The notes beneath the pieces were generated by a model. The model did not search any database. It worked only from the letters and a program-made list of their open reading frames with translations, and was not told the DNA's origin. Shown piece after piece: positions 1 to 11,165 of a DNA stretch of 64,000 bases (the first letter of the stretch is position 1; every line of letters starts with the position of its first letter). The position numbers and the translations under genes were made by a program. The stretch is from positions 322,407,829 to 322,471,828 of the forward strand of contig CM040125.1 of the NCBI GenBank assembly GCA_022559845.1. The letters run 5' to 3'. This stretch comes from Amorphophallus konjac (lineage: Eukaryota > Streptophyta > Magnoliopsida > Alismatales > Araceae).

Positions 1-1537
1 GTTTTGTCACCACTGTATTTCGTGTCGTCCTCAGTGCAGTGCACCTCTTGTTGTTTCTATACACCTCGTGCAGTTTTAGGTTCTGATGCCCTGAGTTTTA
101 ATCGTGTTAATTCCTTGCAGGAGAAGAAGAGGGTGGTCCGAGGAAATATTCCCGAGTGACTGGCAGCACGTGATCCGAGGCTGAAATGAAGCCTGCTGAG
201 AGACTGCCACGTGGTCCGAATACTTAGGGCTGGAAATGTGGAGGTCACACGTCGGGGGTGATGCTGTTGCTGCTACTATATATATGGGTCTTCATCCTCT
301 GAAAAAATTATCGAAGAAAAAGCCTTGAGAGTAGAAAGCCCTTGGATCCAGAAGAAAAGAAGAGAGTAGAGAAGAGAGTGAGAGTGAGAGCAGAAGAAGA
401 AAAAGAGAGAGAGATAGTGCCAGTGAGAAGAGAAGAAGAAGAAAAAGAAGAGTGGTAGAGTGAGAGAAGCTGCAGAAGTAAAAAGAGAAAGAGAGAGAGC
501 TCGCGAGTGAGAGAAGGAAGCAGACAAGAAAAGGAAGAGAAAGAAGAAGAGAGAACGAGAGATGGGAAGCTTCATCTGAATACTTGTTCCTACTGGACCG
601 TGGATCAGATCCAGGCCAGTCAGCTCCATTGAGAGCCACATTTGTGTTTTCATCTTTTACAGCTTTCTGATTGCTGTGTTATTTTCATTTATTGTTTTTC
701 CTTTGTCTTTCTGATTATCTTTGGTCTTCCGATTGCCCTGTTGGGGATCGGGTTCCTCCTGTTGATTCAGGAGAAGGGAGATCTGATCTCCGGGTTGCAA
801 GTGATAGGTTGTCACTTGTGGGTTTTCCTCTGGTTAGAGGAAGGGAGGCTAGCCCTCCGGTTCTGGGCTTGTGGTTGCAAGTCCAGGTGTCCCTCCGGTT
901 GGGAGGAAGAGAGGTCTTCGACCTCTGGTTTGCTGGTGACTGAAAGTCACCGGTTGGTTCCCTCCTGGTCTGGAGGAAGAGAGACTTCGGTCTCTGGTTT
1001 CCAAGTGGCTGAAAGTCACTTGGGGTGTCCCTCCGGTTGGGAGGAAGAGGGGAGCGTGTTCCCCTGGTCAAGCTGTTTGGCAGCATTTGTTGCAGACTGA
1101 GTCTGCGGTTTCTAGCGTGAGCTAGTGGAATCCTCATTCCGGTTGGGAGTGAGGGGTGGATGTAGGTCTGGAGGACCGAACCACCTTAAAATCTTTGAGC
1201 AGTGGTTTGCTTGTAGTGTGTTCTTCCATATCTCCTACCACCCTTCACAGATTGTCCTGAGATTTCCTATTCTCATTTGTGCTGCTTCCGCTAGTTGGTC
1301 ATTTGGGGGCCAGTTACATATTTGCTCTTTTGTTTAAAAGGATTTTCAACTGGTTCATCAGATTGCTTGATTTGCTTCTGCTAGATGCTTGGATAGGCAC
1401 GCTCCAAGTGTTTGTATTTGAGTTGAATCAAATTGGTTCTATTCTGTGTCTATCTCTAGCATCCAAGTTTTATTTGGCCATTATACATAGAAGGATACAT
1501 TCACCCCCCCTCTATATCCAGGCCTAGCACCCTAACA
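1..1537 (+). repeat. Copia-type LTR, copy A (left end outside or unresolved)
   Basis: Non-coding. A TATA-like box (about 276) is followed by a GA-rich leader (about 296-560), a run of small inverted repeats (about 830-1160), the block GTGGATGTAGGTCTGGAGG with a following GACCGAACCACC near 1156-1185, and a C-rich 3' end finishing CACCCTAACA at 1537. A 'GTGGAYGTAGG...CCGAACCAC' block and a C-rich terminus are, from memory, typical of the R-U5 part of Tork-type Ty1/copia LTRs. No primer-binding site follows, so this is a solo or truncated LTR. Copy B (1541-2679) and copy C (11166-11674) have the same order of parts. No credible coding region is present: the Ser/Leu/Phe-rich reading frames here are the antisense of the GA-rich leader. 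Confidence 0.6.
276..286 (+). promoter_or_regulatory. TATA-like box of copia-type LTR A
   Basis: CTATATATATGGG sits just upstream of the GA-rich leader. The same box stands at the same place in copy B. The role as U3 promoter is inferred from position and conservation. Confidence 0.45.
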
Positions 1538-1540
1538 CGA

Positions 1541-2679
1541 CGCAGCAGTTAAAAAGGGTTGAAGATCTCTGAAGGGTGCGTCAACTCCTTGGAGCAAGTG
1601 GGTTGACGCCATCTAACTCCAGTTGCTGAGCGTACTGATGAATGGGCACGTGACCTGAAGCTGGCACCTGACACGTGATCCGAGGTAGGTGCTGAGCACG
1701 TGATCCGAGGAGGAATCTTCTGGATGGAAGGCATGGGAAGCACACGCCCTATCTCCCTAGCTGCTGCCTGCTCTGGTATATATATGGAGTCTCCTCCATC
1801 GGTTGAGAGTGATCGAAAGGCAGAGAGCCATCGAGAAAAGCTGAAGAGCAGAGAGTGCCTCCACGATACAGAGAATAGAGAAGAAGAAGAAAAGAGAGCA
1901 GAAGAAGGAAAAGAGAGAGATAGTGCTCGTGAGAAGTGAGAAGAAAGAGTGAAGAAAGAGAAGCAGAAAGAAGAGGAAGAAAAGAAGAGGAGGAGAGAGT
2001 CTATTGAAGATCAGTTCAGTCTGTTCGTGGATCAAATCCAGAACGACTATGCTCATTGAGAGCTACATCTCTTGTGTTTCATTTCCAGTATTTGTTACTG
2101 TGCTTTTTATGTTCTTTATTTTTTCTTTTATTTCTTTGGTTAGCCTTGTTCTTCCGATTGCCCTGCTGGGGATCGGGTTCCTCCTGTGGATTCAGGAGAA
2201 GGGAGACTTGTCTCCGATTTTGGGCTTGTGGCTAGCAAGTCCAGGGGTCCCTCCGGTCTGGAGGAAGAGAGACTTCGGTCTTTGGTTTCCAAGTGGCTGG
2301 GAGTCACTTGGGGTGTCCCTCCGGTTGGGAGGAAGAGGGGAGGTTGTTCCCCTGGTCAAGCTGTGTGGCAGCACCTTGTTCGCAGACTGAGTCTGCTTGG
2401 TTCTAGCATTTGCTAGTGAAGCCTCACTCCGGTTGAGAGTGAGGGGTGGATGTAGGTCTGGAGGACCGAACCACCTAAAAAATCTATTGAGCAGTGGTTT
2501 GATTGCTTGATTTGCTTCCGCTAGATGCTTGGATAGGCACGCTCCTACTGCTTGTTATTATGTTCAATCGAATTAGCTTAATTCTGGAACTTGCCTAGCA
2601 TCTGAGTTTTTTATTTGGGCATTATTCGTACCAGGATACATTCACCCCCCCCTCTGTATCCGAGCCTAGCACCCTAACA
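1541..2679 (+). repeat. Copia-type LTR, copy B
   Basis: A shorter, diverged relative of copy A with the same parts in the same order: a GTGATCCGAGG-containing 5' part, a TATA box near 1776, a GA-rich leader (about 1858-2000), the block TTCCGATTGCCCTG, a chain of hairpins (about 2225-2445), the GGATGTAGGTCTGGAGGACC block, and the 3' end CCTAGCACCCTAACA at 2679. It abuts the truncated 3' LTR of Chromo-1, so it probably inserted there or marks a deletion. I could not find its true 5' end or a matching target duplication, so the start is approximate. Confidence 0.6.
1775..1786 (+). promoter_or_regulatory. TATA-like box of copia-type LTR B
   Basis: GGTATATATATGGAG lies upstream of the GA-rich leader, matching the box in copy A. 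Confidence 0.45.
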
Positions 2680-3184
2680 CGAACCCCATTGTGGAGGAGA
2701 GAGAAAGAGGGATAGAGAGAGAGGTGGGGTGGGGAATCACTCCCCTAGGGCTTCTCACCCAACTATAGGATTCACTCCACTAGAACTAGATTTGAATACT
2801 CTAATGGAAATCTTTTGTATTGAATCATTCATTACCTCCAAAGGAAGGAAATGGGGCCCTATATATAGGAAACCCATATTTTACAATAAGTCCCTTACAA
2901 AAGACTCAATAACAAATAACCGAAGGGGTAGGGAGGGGCTCATTGGCCAAGCCCGAAGAATTGGGCCCAATAGCACATTACACAATCTAATGACACTCAA
3001 ACTTAGGAAAATAAATGCAAGACCTAGGGACATGACTCAAATAAAATAAAAATTACATCAAATGACTCAAGAAGATAGCACAAAAGGGATAATTGGGCCT
3101 TTATAGAGAGAGGCCCAAACTCAAACGATGCCGGAGTGTGAAGAAGACCCTAGCCAAAGGGAGTTGTGGATGATGCCTCCATCA
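2680..3184 (-). repeat. Chromo-1 3' LTR, truncated
   Basis: Matches 10243-10747 at about 98% by eye, including the TATA-like CCTATATATAGG. Only the first ~505 bp (in sense) of a 2.39-kb LTR remain. The break at 2680 coincides with the CTAACA terminus of copia LTR B. Confidence 0.88.
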
Positions 3185-3195
3185 AATCCCCTGGG
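3185..3195 (-). other. Polypurine tract of Chromo-1
   Basis: Minus-strand CCCAGGGGATT lies directly between the pol stop codon (3196-3198) and the LTR start TGATGG. It is the expected plus-strand primer site. It is short and contains C and T, so it is a weak tract. Confidence 0.6.
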
Positions 3196-6100
3196 CTATG
3201 AAGAGCTCGACTCCGTCGAGTAGGGGTCCATCCGGCTGTGGTACTGCTCGAGGAGGTCTGGATACAACCGCTGGAGATCCTCCCGACTCACCCAAGAATC
3301 CTCCGAAGGAGGCCGATCCTTCCACCTGACGAGATAGCGCTCATATACCTTGCTCCGAGTGGTAGTGACTTGTACATCCAATATTTGTTCAATTTGTTCA
3401 CGCTGGGCTCTTTTGGTTGGTGGCCTCTCCTCACGGGTGGGTGCTCTCTTAATGGAAGAAGTAGGCTCAATCTCCTCACTAGGTACCACAGTGGGTCCCT
3501 TATATGGCACTAGGTCGGCGACATTGAATGTGGGACTTATTCCATACTCCTCAGGGAGATCTAACTCGTAGGCATTTGCACCAATGCGCCTCAAGACCTG
3601 GAAGGGACCAGCCCCACGTGGCCTCAGTTTAGAGTTGGCTCCCGGGGAGAGCCTCTCCGTCCTTACCATCACAAAGTCACCCACATGGAATTCTTGGTGA
3701 CGCCGATGAGAGTCGGCCAACCTTTTATAAGCCTCATTCTTTTTGCTGATGTGCTTGCGAATTTCTTCATGCAATTCTCTAATATGTTGTGCAAAAGACT
3801 CAGCTGAAATGGACACTCTAGCATGCTGGGGGAGGGGAATGAGATCGGAAGGCTTTCTTGATTTGTATCCATGCACGGCTTCAAATGAACTCATCCCTAT
3901 GGACTTATTGATGGAGTTGTTATATGCAAATTCGGCCTGGGATAAGATGAGATCCCAATTTCTGGGGCGATCATCAACAAGACGCCTAAGAAGGTTCCCT
4001 AGACTCCGATTGACAACTTCGGTTTGGCCATCTGTTTGGGGGTGGTAGACAGTGGAGAATTTGAGGAGGGTACCCATCATGTGCCAAAGAGTTTTCCAAA
4101 AGTAGCTAGTGAATTTGACATCCCTATCGGAGACTATGGTCTTAGGTAGCCCGTGGAGATGGACTACCTCATCAAAGAATAATCGAGCCACATGGGAGGC
4201 ATCGGAGGTTTTGGAGCATGGGATGAAATGGGCCATTTTAGAAAATCTATCAACCACCACATAGATGGAGTCATGCCTTTTTTGAGTCTTGGGTAATCCT
4301 AGCACAAAGTCCATGCTCAAGTCTTGCCATGGACGGTCAGGGATGGGGAGTGGGGTGTATAGGCCAGTGTTTTGCTTCACCTGTTTGGCCGAAGAACATG
4401 TGCGACATTGACCCACTATTTTGCCTACATCTCTCTTGAGACTTGGCCAATAAAACTGACCCTCAACTAGAGCAATGGTCTTGTGAACCCCAAAATGACC
4501 ACCTAGCCCTCCCGCATGTAATTCCCAAATCAAGAAGTCGCGTAGTGAGGTCCGTGGGATGCAAAGCTTTGGTCCCTTGAAGAGGAACCCATCCTCTATG
4601 ACAAATCCCTCATGTTCCTTGCTAGAATGGGTGGTCAAGGTGGTATAGATGTGCCCAAAGTCGGGGCAGCTAGGGTACTCATCCTTGATCCTACCAAATC
4701 CGCTCACTTCCACTTGGATAGTAGATAACAAGGAAACTTTCCTACTAAGGGCATCCGCTGCTCGATTCTCACTCCCGACTTTGTGTTTAATGACAAAAGT
4801 GTAGGATTGGATGAACTCAACCCATTGGGTATGTCGGACATTTAGCTTTTGTTGGGAGTTGAGGTATTTGAGGGCCTCATGGTCGGAAAAGATGACAAAT
4901 TCTTTGGGCAACAAGTAGTGCCTCCAATGTCGGAGGGACTGCACCACGGCATAGAACTCTTTGTCATAAGTAGAGTATCTAGTCCTAGCATCACATAGCT
5001 TCTCACTAAAGAAGGCTACCGGGTGTCCCTCTTGACTAAGGATCCCTCCTATCCCTATCCCGGATGCATCACATGTGACTTCAAAGACTTTAGAGAAATC
5101 GGGAAGGCATAGGACCGGGGCTTGGGTTAACTTCTCCTTAAGTTCTTGGAAGGCTTTAGTGGCTGATTTGGTCCATACAAAAGTCCCCTTCTTGAGATAA
5201 TCGGTGATTGGGCCAGTGATAGTGCTAAATCCACGAATAAACCTCCTATAGAATGTTGCCAATCCATGGAAACTTCGGACCTCATGAAGGGTGTGGGGTT
5301 CCGGCCAATCAATAATAGCTTGGACCTTGTCGGGGTCCATGGAGACGCCTTTGGTGGACACCACAAATCCTAGGAAGGTGAGGGAGGTGGTCATGAAGTG
5401 GCACTTTCCTAAGTTGTCAAATAGGCTCTTTTGTCGAAGGATGGTACAAACTTGCCTAAGGTGGTCAAGGTGGGCCTCTTGGGATTGACTATAGATGAGT
5501 ATGTCATCAAAGTAGACCACTAGAAAGATCCCAATGAATGGCCTAAGGGCCTCCGTCATAAGACGCATGGAAGTACTTGGGGCATTTGAAAGCTCAAAAG
5601 GCATGACTAACCATTCAAAGAGACCATCTTTGGTTTTGAAAGCCGTTTTCCACTCATCCCCGGGCCTTATCCTAACTTGGTGATAGCCACTCTTAAGGTC
5701 AATTTTGGAGAAAATGGTGGCTCCGGCTAACATATCAAGCATGTCATCAAACCTAGGGATGGGAAACCTATACTTGACGGTGATTTTGTTAATGGCCCGA
5801 CTATCCACACACATTCTCCATGACCCATCCTTCTTAGGAGTGAGAAGGGCCGGGACGGCACATGGGCTTTTGCTAATGCGAATGAAGCCCTTCCTAATGA
5901 GTTCCTCTATTTGCCTCCAAAGTTCGGCATGTTCCGTGGGATTGAGGCGATAATGAGGAAGGTTTGGGAGAGTGGCCCCCGGGACTAGATCAATTGCATG
6001 TTGCACGTCCCGCATGGGAGGGAGTTGATCCGGGAGCTCCGTTGGGAACACATCATGGAATTCTTCTAGGAGTTGTTGGATTTCTATGGGATGTGGATTG

Positions 6101-6459
6101 GTGGAAGTGGGTTCTCCTAGGTAAATGACCACCGCACATAGTGGTACTCCTTGAACTATCTCCTCTTCAAGTTCTTTCCTAGTGATGAGATGAAGACCCT
6201 TGGCCAACCCCGAGGTCCCACTTTGTTTGGGAGTTTGGGTGAGGGATGGGGTTGGAGGGGTGGAGTTCCCCGAGACTTGTGGGGTGATGGGGTGTTGTCC
6301 TTGAGGGAGAGTGTCCCTCTTGGTCATGGGACGAGGTGGGGAGGGGTTAAGACGGATAGTCTTTTCCTCATGTTCAAAGGTGCACATGTTGCTCTTACCC
6401 AAGATGGTGGCATCTACATCATAGAGCCAATGTCTTCCTTGAAGGATGCTACCACTTCC
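3196..6459 (-). pseudogene. Chromo-1 pol: RT, RNase H, integrase, chromodomain
   Basis: One long open frame of about 1070 codons. In order: RT with FSKIDLKSGYHQ and the catalytic YFDD box (about 5501-5514), RNase H with CDASG (about 5064-5085), an integrase zinc region (CRTC near 4400) and DDE core (SMDF near 4310, VSDRD near 4130, DGQTE near 4020), then a C-terminal chromodomain (about 3230-3400, YERYLVRWKD). The frame has no ATG at its upstream limit. The protease lies in another frame, so the join to PR is broken by a one-base shift near 6455. RT has the unusual MPFELSNAP where relatives have a Gly before Leu. The stop codon is the last codon before the polypurine tract. It is a fossil polyprotein, not a host gene. 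Confidence 0.9.
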
Positions 6460-6476
6460 ATGGGTATGATATCACA

Positions 6477-6755
6477 TCATATTTGATCATGGTATGAAGA
6501 GAAGGTGAGGGGCACAAGACATTGGGTGTTGACCGGGATGGAGTTGTTGTTGATCCATGAGACCCGATAGGGATTTGGGTGGGGAGTGATAGTAAGCCCA
6601 AGAAGCTTAATGGTATCGGGGGATACGGCATTGACACAACTCCCACTATCCAAGATCACTTTCCTTACATGGCTCCCTATCTTGACAAAGGTGTGAAAGA
6701 TTAAAGTTCGGCGCCAATCCTCTTCTTGGGGTTTGGTGAGGATGCACCTAATCAC
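6477..6755 (-). pseudogene. Chromo-1 protease domain
   Basis: A 92-codon frame containing the aspartic protease motif VILDSGSCVNAVS and the downstream strand-loop pattern of retropepsins. It ends in a TGA at 6475-6477 where related proteins have Trp, the change expected from cytosine deamination. Beyond it, a further one-base shift (about 6455) separates it from RT. Region 6756-6931, between the zinc knuckle and the protease, has several stops. Confidence 0.8.
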
Positions 6756-6931
6756 TCCTAGATGGGAGTTGGTAGATGGAGTGGTGTGATCTAGACCCGA
6801 CTCAAGGTATTGGGCCTCATACTCTTCTTCCCAATCTAGGGAGGCTTCATGATCCTCAACAACACTCTCAAGTTCTTTTGGGGTGGGGGAGCTTCTTCCT
6901 CATTAAACAAGCTAGATAATCCCTTGGATGG

Positions 6932-8262
6932 ATATTGCCCCGCAAAGTGGCCAAACCCTTGACACCTATAGCATTATTGTCGCCCGCTACCCGGAGTGTT
7001 TCCTACACTTGGGCCTTTGGGATTGTCTTCCCTCCGTGGGAGAGGGTGACTAGGGGTGGGCTTGTTTGGAGTGATGGTGGGAGGGGGGTTGTAAGGCCTT
7101 AATGGGGTACTCCCACTTGGATTTGGGGCTTTCATAGGGGTGGCCGGAATGGTTCGTGGTCCCATGTTTTTGGGATCGACGGTCGGGGAGTAGCAAATCG
7201 AGAGATCCTAGAGAATCTTTCTACATCCCTTGCTATTTGATAGGCTAGCTCAAGGTTATCAACATCTCTCATGAAAAGTTCTCTCTTGATGTGACTTTGA
7301 AGTCCATTCCTAAAGCGAGACAAGGTAACGGCCGGGTCCTCATGAACTCCACACTTCAAAAGATAGGAGTCAAACTTCTCAATATATTCTACCATGGTCT
7401 TCCCTTCTTGGGTGAGGCTTTGCCATTCATCTAAGAGCATTTGATGGTAGGATTGGGGAAGGTATTTGTTCCTAAGTTGATTCTTCATACCCTCCCAAGT
7501 ATCAATAGGCTCTTCTCGCCTAATCCTTCTTAGACCCTCTTGGTTTAGCCAATAAGTTTTGGCTAATTTAGTAAGATGCATTTTGGCCAATCTTACCCTT
7601 CTTTGGTCGGTCATAGGGTACCATTCAAAGTATTGGTCCGTGGCGGTCTCCCATTCTAAGTAGACACTTGGTTCATGGGAACCATCAAAGTTTGGGGCCT
7701 CTACTTTAATCATCCCTAAGAGAGGGTCATCCGGGTGGTCCCGTGGACGCCTTTCATGAATGTGATGGTGGCGAGGCCTCTCATAGTCATGGTAGGGGTC
7801 AAGGTCCAAGTCCTCCCTATAAATTTCAGCATGTGGGTGATGGGCTCTTGGTCCATTGTTCCTTGGGTGGAACTCATCCCTATGAGGCTCAACATGGGGA
7901 GGGTGGACTCTTGGGTCATTGTTCCTTGGGTGGAACTCATTCCTATGTAGCTCACCATGTGGTGGATGGACTCTTGGTTCATTATTCCTTGGATGAGGGT
8001 CTTCCCTATGAGGTTCAACATGTGGAGGGTGGACTCTAGGTTCATTGTTCCTTGGGTGGAACTCATGCTCTTCTAGCCGAGCAATTCGAGTGGAAAGGGA
8101 CTCAAGTTGGACAAGAATGTTGGTAAGGGCAGCATCTACCCTATTCATTTGGCCTTGGGGTTCCTCCCTAGGAGCATCTTGATTGAGTTGAGGATGGGGA
8201 TCCATGGGTGGATTTGAAGATGAAGGATCGGATCGGTAACTAGCACCACTACGGGTGGACAT
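6932..8262 (-). pseudogene. Chromo-1 gag with degenerate zinc knuckle
   Basis: I chose the ATG at 8260-8262 (MSTRSGASYR) because the frame upstream has no ATG. The protein has a short coiled-coil-like segment (QLESLSTRIARLEE), a His/Pro-rich tandem repeat (8067-7816), and the Ty3/gypsy capsid core (VYLEWETATDQYFEWY ... AKTYW ... WEGMKNQLRNKYLP). The frame runs to a stop near 7132, shifts, and continues as a Pro-rich linker into CYRCQGFGHFAGQY (6932-6973). This is a CCHC knuckle whose last Cys is Tyr, and it is preceded by a TAA at 6974-6976. The decay is by point changes rather than large deletions. Confidence 0.85.
7816..8067 (-). repeat. 63-bp tandem repeat inside gag, 4 copies
   Basis: Four 21-residue units with core FHPRNNEPRVHPPHVEPHR, in frame, within the N-terminal part of gag. 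They are rich in His, Pro, Asn and Arg. The four units differ at a few residues each. Confidence 0.85.
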
Positions 8263-8343
8263 GCAAGACAAGGGGCCAAAGATGTTGGACACACAATGCA
8301 ATGGTCCTAGGACTTAGACTTGATAGAGACAAGTCAATGACTT

Positions 8344-8355
8344 GCTCTGATACCA
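8344..8355 (-). other. Primer-binding site (tRNA-iMet type) of Chromo-1
   Basis: Minus-strand TGGTATCAGAGC, the classic plant initiator-Met tRNA complement, five bases after the LTR end at 8361. Confidence 0.9.
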
Positions 8356-9779
8356 ATTGATGTGACACAACTTAAGACTTAGGCAAACAAGCACATTTGC
8401 AATCAAAACGGGCCAATTTGGGCCGCCGCTCTCTCGTCGCTCACCCAAGCCCGGGGTAACTTGGCAATGCCAAGGTGAGGTTGAGGGGTTGGGCCCTTGC
8501 TGGTAGAGGGCCAGCAAGGCCAAGATGAGATTCCCAATGGGTGTGGATGCGCACTTCAAGGGGGCCGACAAAGTGCCAAAGGCACCGGTTGTACTACTCC
8601 CACGGTGATCACTCAAGACAACAGGGCTTGAGGATCGGGCTCTCACTCACATAACCAGCGGAATTAAGAACTAATATTGAAAGACAAGCACTAAATGGAG
8701 TGAAGGTGTGAGCACTTACTCGACCGGTTTGAAGAAACCGGTCCTGATCGGAGACGAGGGCGAGCGGGGAGGCGAGTGGATCCCCACACGCCGCGTCGGT
8801 GTTGCTTGACCTACCCAAATGAGTACAATACTACACCTCTCGCAGGAGGGGGATCTTGGGATGGGGGTTAATGGATTACAATTAAAACTACCTCCGCACA
8901 GGGAGGGGCCTTCAGCCGGCCAAGCGGGGTGGGGAAAACTAGGGCTAAAACGATATAGAAGTGGTGATGCCAAATCTATCTGCCCTCTGCAATAGAGGAC
9001 TGACAGATGGTGTTGAAGCTGCAGAACTCGATCAGGAATTTTTCCGAGGGCGAGACAAGTGGGGAACTCTTCGTAGCTGGGAAGGGAATGCCTCAGAATT
9101 TCTTTAATTTCTTCTGGAGCCGCTGCTGACCGGGATGGAGGTTTGAACAAGGCTTCAGATTCTCGGACCTGCAGTTGCAGACTTCTAACAGCAGATTGTA
9201 GAGAACACCCCGGTAGCTCCCAACCTCGGAATCAGGCGCCGTCAGAGTCGTTGGAATCGTGGACGAGTCTCTTCACAGAAAAACTGACGGGGAAGCCAAC
9301 CAATGTCGGAGAAGACTAGGGGATGCAGAACAATGGCGACTGGTCGATGCAGACTGTGGGTAGCTGGACGACGGAGCTGAGGGAGAAAATGATAACTTCT
9401 GCTACCGGATGCCGAACGGGATTCCGCTTTTGGATTCTGAAAGTAGATAGGAAGGAGAAGAACTTTGTAGAAGAGCTTGTGGGCTGATTCCTCCGAGGTT
9501 CGTCGTGGCAGAGCTTCTAATCAGGTTCTAGTACTCAGTAGGGACAGCTATGCGCAGTCGTGGGAGAACGGAGCTCCTGAGCAGCACAGAGATCCGATGA
9601 AGACGAAACCACTGCCGTTGCGAAGGAGACCAGTAGACACTTCCAACGGTGGCTCTTAGGTCTTCACACTCGTCCGGAGGAAGTCGTGGTGGCCGCTGCA
9701 AGTTGCTGGTTCACCTGTAACTTCTGGACTGCAAGCAGAAACCTAGGGACAGCTTCCAATGCCTAGAAAGAAGAAGGAG

Positions 9780-10260
9780 AATGGGGTATGTGGTGAAGGG
9801 GAGGTGGATGAAGGGTGAGAGGGGGGGTTGTGGGAGGTGTGGAGGGGGTCTAATGGTGGAGGGGAGATGGAGGAAGAGGGGGAGGGCACAGGCTTCAGCT
9901 GGAGGTAAGGGGGGATGGGGATTGCAAGGGGGGGGAGAAGAATGGAGGGAGGTGGGGGCGACCTAGGCTAAAGGGGATAGAGGGAGGGGCGGCCAAAGCT
10001 TGGAGGGAAGGGATTTCAAATTTGAAATGGCCTTGGAAGTTGAGGGATTGTGTGGGGAAGGGGGTGATTGTGTTGGAATGGGGGAAGATTGTGTGGGAAT
10101 AGAGAAGATAGTGTTGGACTGGGAGAGATTCTACCTTGGGGCTATGGGGGTGGAGTAATGGCAGCTATGGGAAGTGGAGGGCCTTTAATGGGGTAGGTGG
10201 GGGTTGGAAGTGGGGAGGGAGGAGGAGGAGAGAGAGAAAGGGGCGAACCCCATAGTGGAG
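9780..10260. other. G-rich tract in LTR
   Basis: The + strand has repeated runs of 3-7 G separated by short spacers, for example near 9820-9960. The tract is compatible with G-quadruplex formation on the strand antisense to the element. It lies just downstream (in sense) of the TATA box and leader. Confidence 0.5.
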
Positions 10261-10422
10261 GAGAGAGAAAGAGGGATAGAGAGAGAGGTGGGGTGGGGAA
10301 TCACTCCCCTAGGGCTTCTCACCCAACTATAGGATTCACTCCACTAGAACTAGATTTGAATACTCTAATAGAAATCTTTTATATTGAATCATTCATTACC
10401 TCCAAATGAAGGAAATGGGGCC

Positions 10423-10432
10423 CTATATATAG
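10423..10432 (-). promoter_or_regulatory. TATA-like box, Chromo-1 5' LTR
   Basis: Minus-strand CCTATATATAGGG. It is conserved in the 3' LTR fragment at about 2859-2868. Confidence 0.5.
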
Positions 10433-10747
10433 GAAACCCATATTTTACAATAAGTCCGTTACAAAAGACTCAATAACAAATAACCGAAGGGTAGGGAGTG
10501 GCTCATGGGCCAAGCCCGAAGAATTGGGCCCAATAGCACATTACACAATCTAATGACACTCAAACTTAGGAAAATAAATGCAAGACCTAGGGACATGACT
10601 CAAATAAAATGAAAATTACATCAAATGACTCAAGAAGATAGCACAAAAGGGATAATTGGGCCTTTATAGAGAGAGGCCCGAACTCAAACGATGCCGGAGT
10701 GTGAAGAAGACCCTAGCCAAAGGGAGTTGTGGATGATGCCTCCATCA

Positions 10748-11165
10748 ATTAGCGACCTTCCGGGAAGTCACAGAATCAAGGATAATCCGAATTCAACTCA
10801 AAATATGAATAAAAGAATTGGCGCCCTTGCAAACGGTCACTAATTATAGAATTGGCGACCTTCCAGAGTGTCACTAATTCTTGAAACCTCAAAAAATGGA
10901 TCAACCTACAGCTGGAGGTAATGGGCGCCCATGACTTGGGCGCTATTTAAATGGCGCCCGGGTCCCTGCCACCATTTGATTTAAGGCCCAAAAAAAATAG
11001 AGAAAAACCTTAAAAAAATCTAAAAAAATAGGAAAATGGTGTGTGAAAACTGTGGGAAGTTGGATATTCAAGAAAAGAGAGGAAAACCACTCAAATAAGT
11101 CAATATGAGGGTCAAATGGGACATCACAGTGTGATAGGATATATGCTCAAAATGATGTCAAATTT
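10748..11165. other. Non-coding DNA with degenerate GGCGCC/GGCGACC words
   Basis: No gene seen. The stretch has repeated AATTGGCGACC/GTCACTAATT-like words near 10745-10900 and GGGCGCCCATG ... GGGCGC ... GGCGCCCGG near 10923-10962, then A-rich sequence. It is probably the flank or remnant of another element. Confidence 0.4.

Larger units (their letters stand above)
2680..10747 (-). mobile_element. Chromo-1: decayed Ty3/gypsy chromovirus, 3' LTR truncated
   Basis: Minus-strand element. In sense order: 5' LTR (10747-8361), primer-binding site for tRNA-iMet (8355-8344), gag, protease, then RT-RNase H-integrase-chromodomain, a polypurine tract, and a 3' LTR cut at 2680, where copia LTR B abuts. 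The LTR starts TGATGG and ends GTCACA. The shared LTR part (2680-3184 against 10243-10747) differs at roughly ten positions by eye. The coding region has stops and a frameshift and cannot produce a full polyprotein. A chromodomain at the pol C-terminus places it in the chromoviruses; a CRM or Galadriel affinity is a guess from the gag. Confidence 0.9.
8361..10747 (-). repeat. Chromo-1 5' LTR (2387 bp)
   Basis: Complete LTR between the primer-binding site side (GTCACA end) and TGATGG at 10747. Its U3 end (10243-10747) is duplicated in the 3' LTR. It carries a TATA box near 10423. The + strand at 9780-10260 is extremely G-rich, so the transcript would be C-rich there. The small reading frames in it have no recognisable domain. 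Confidence 0.85.

Noticed and set aside
276..653. Ser/Leu/Phe-rich minus-strand frame resembling a membrane protein
   Set aside because: It is the antisense of a GA-rich LTR leader; the same effect appears in copy B at 1757-2056.
1..2679. Copies A and B as the two LTRs of a single small element
   Set aside because: They differ strongly in length and sequence, and only 3 bp separate the end of A from the first sequence assigned to B, leaving no internal region or primer site.
8344..8355. tRNA-like matches at primer-binding sites (also 16696, 30871, 38340)
   Set aside because: Only the 12-18 bases complementary to a tRNA 3' end are present; there is no tRNA gene body.
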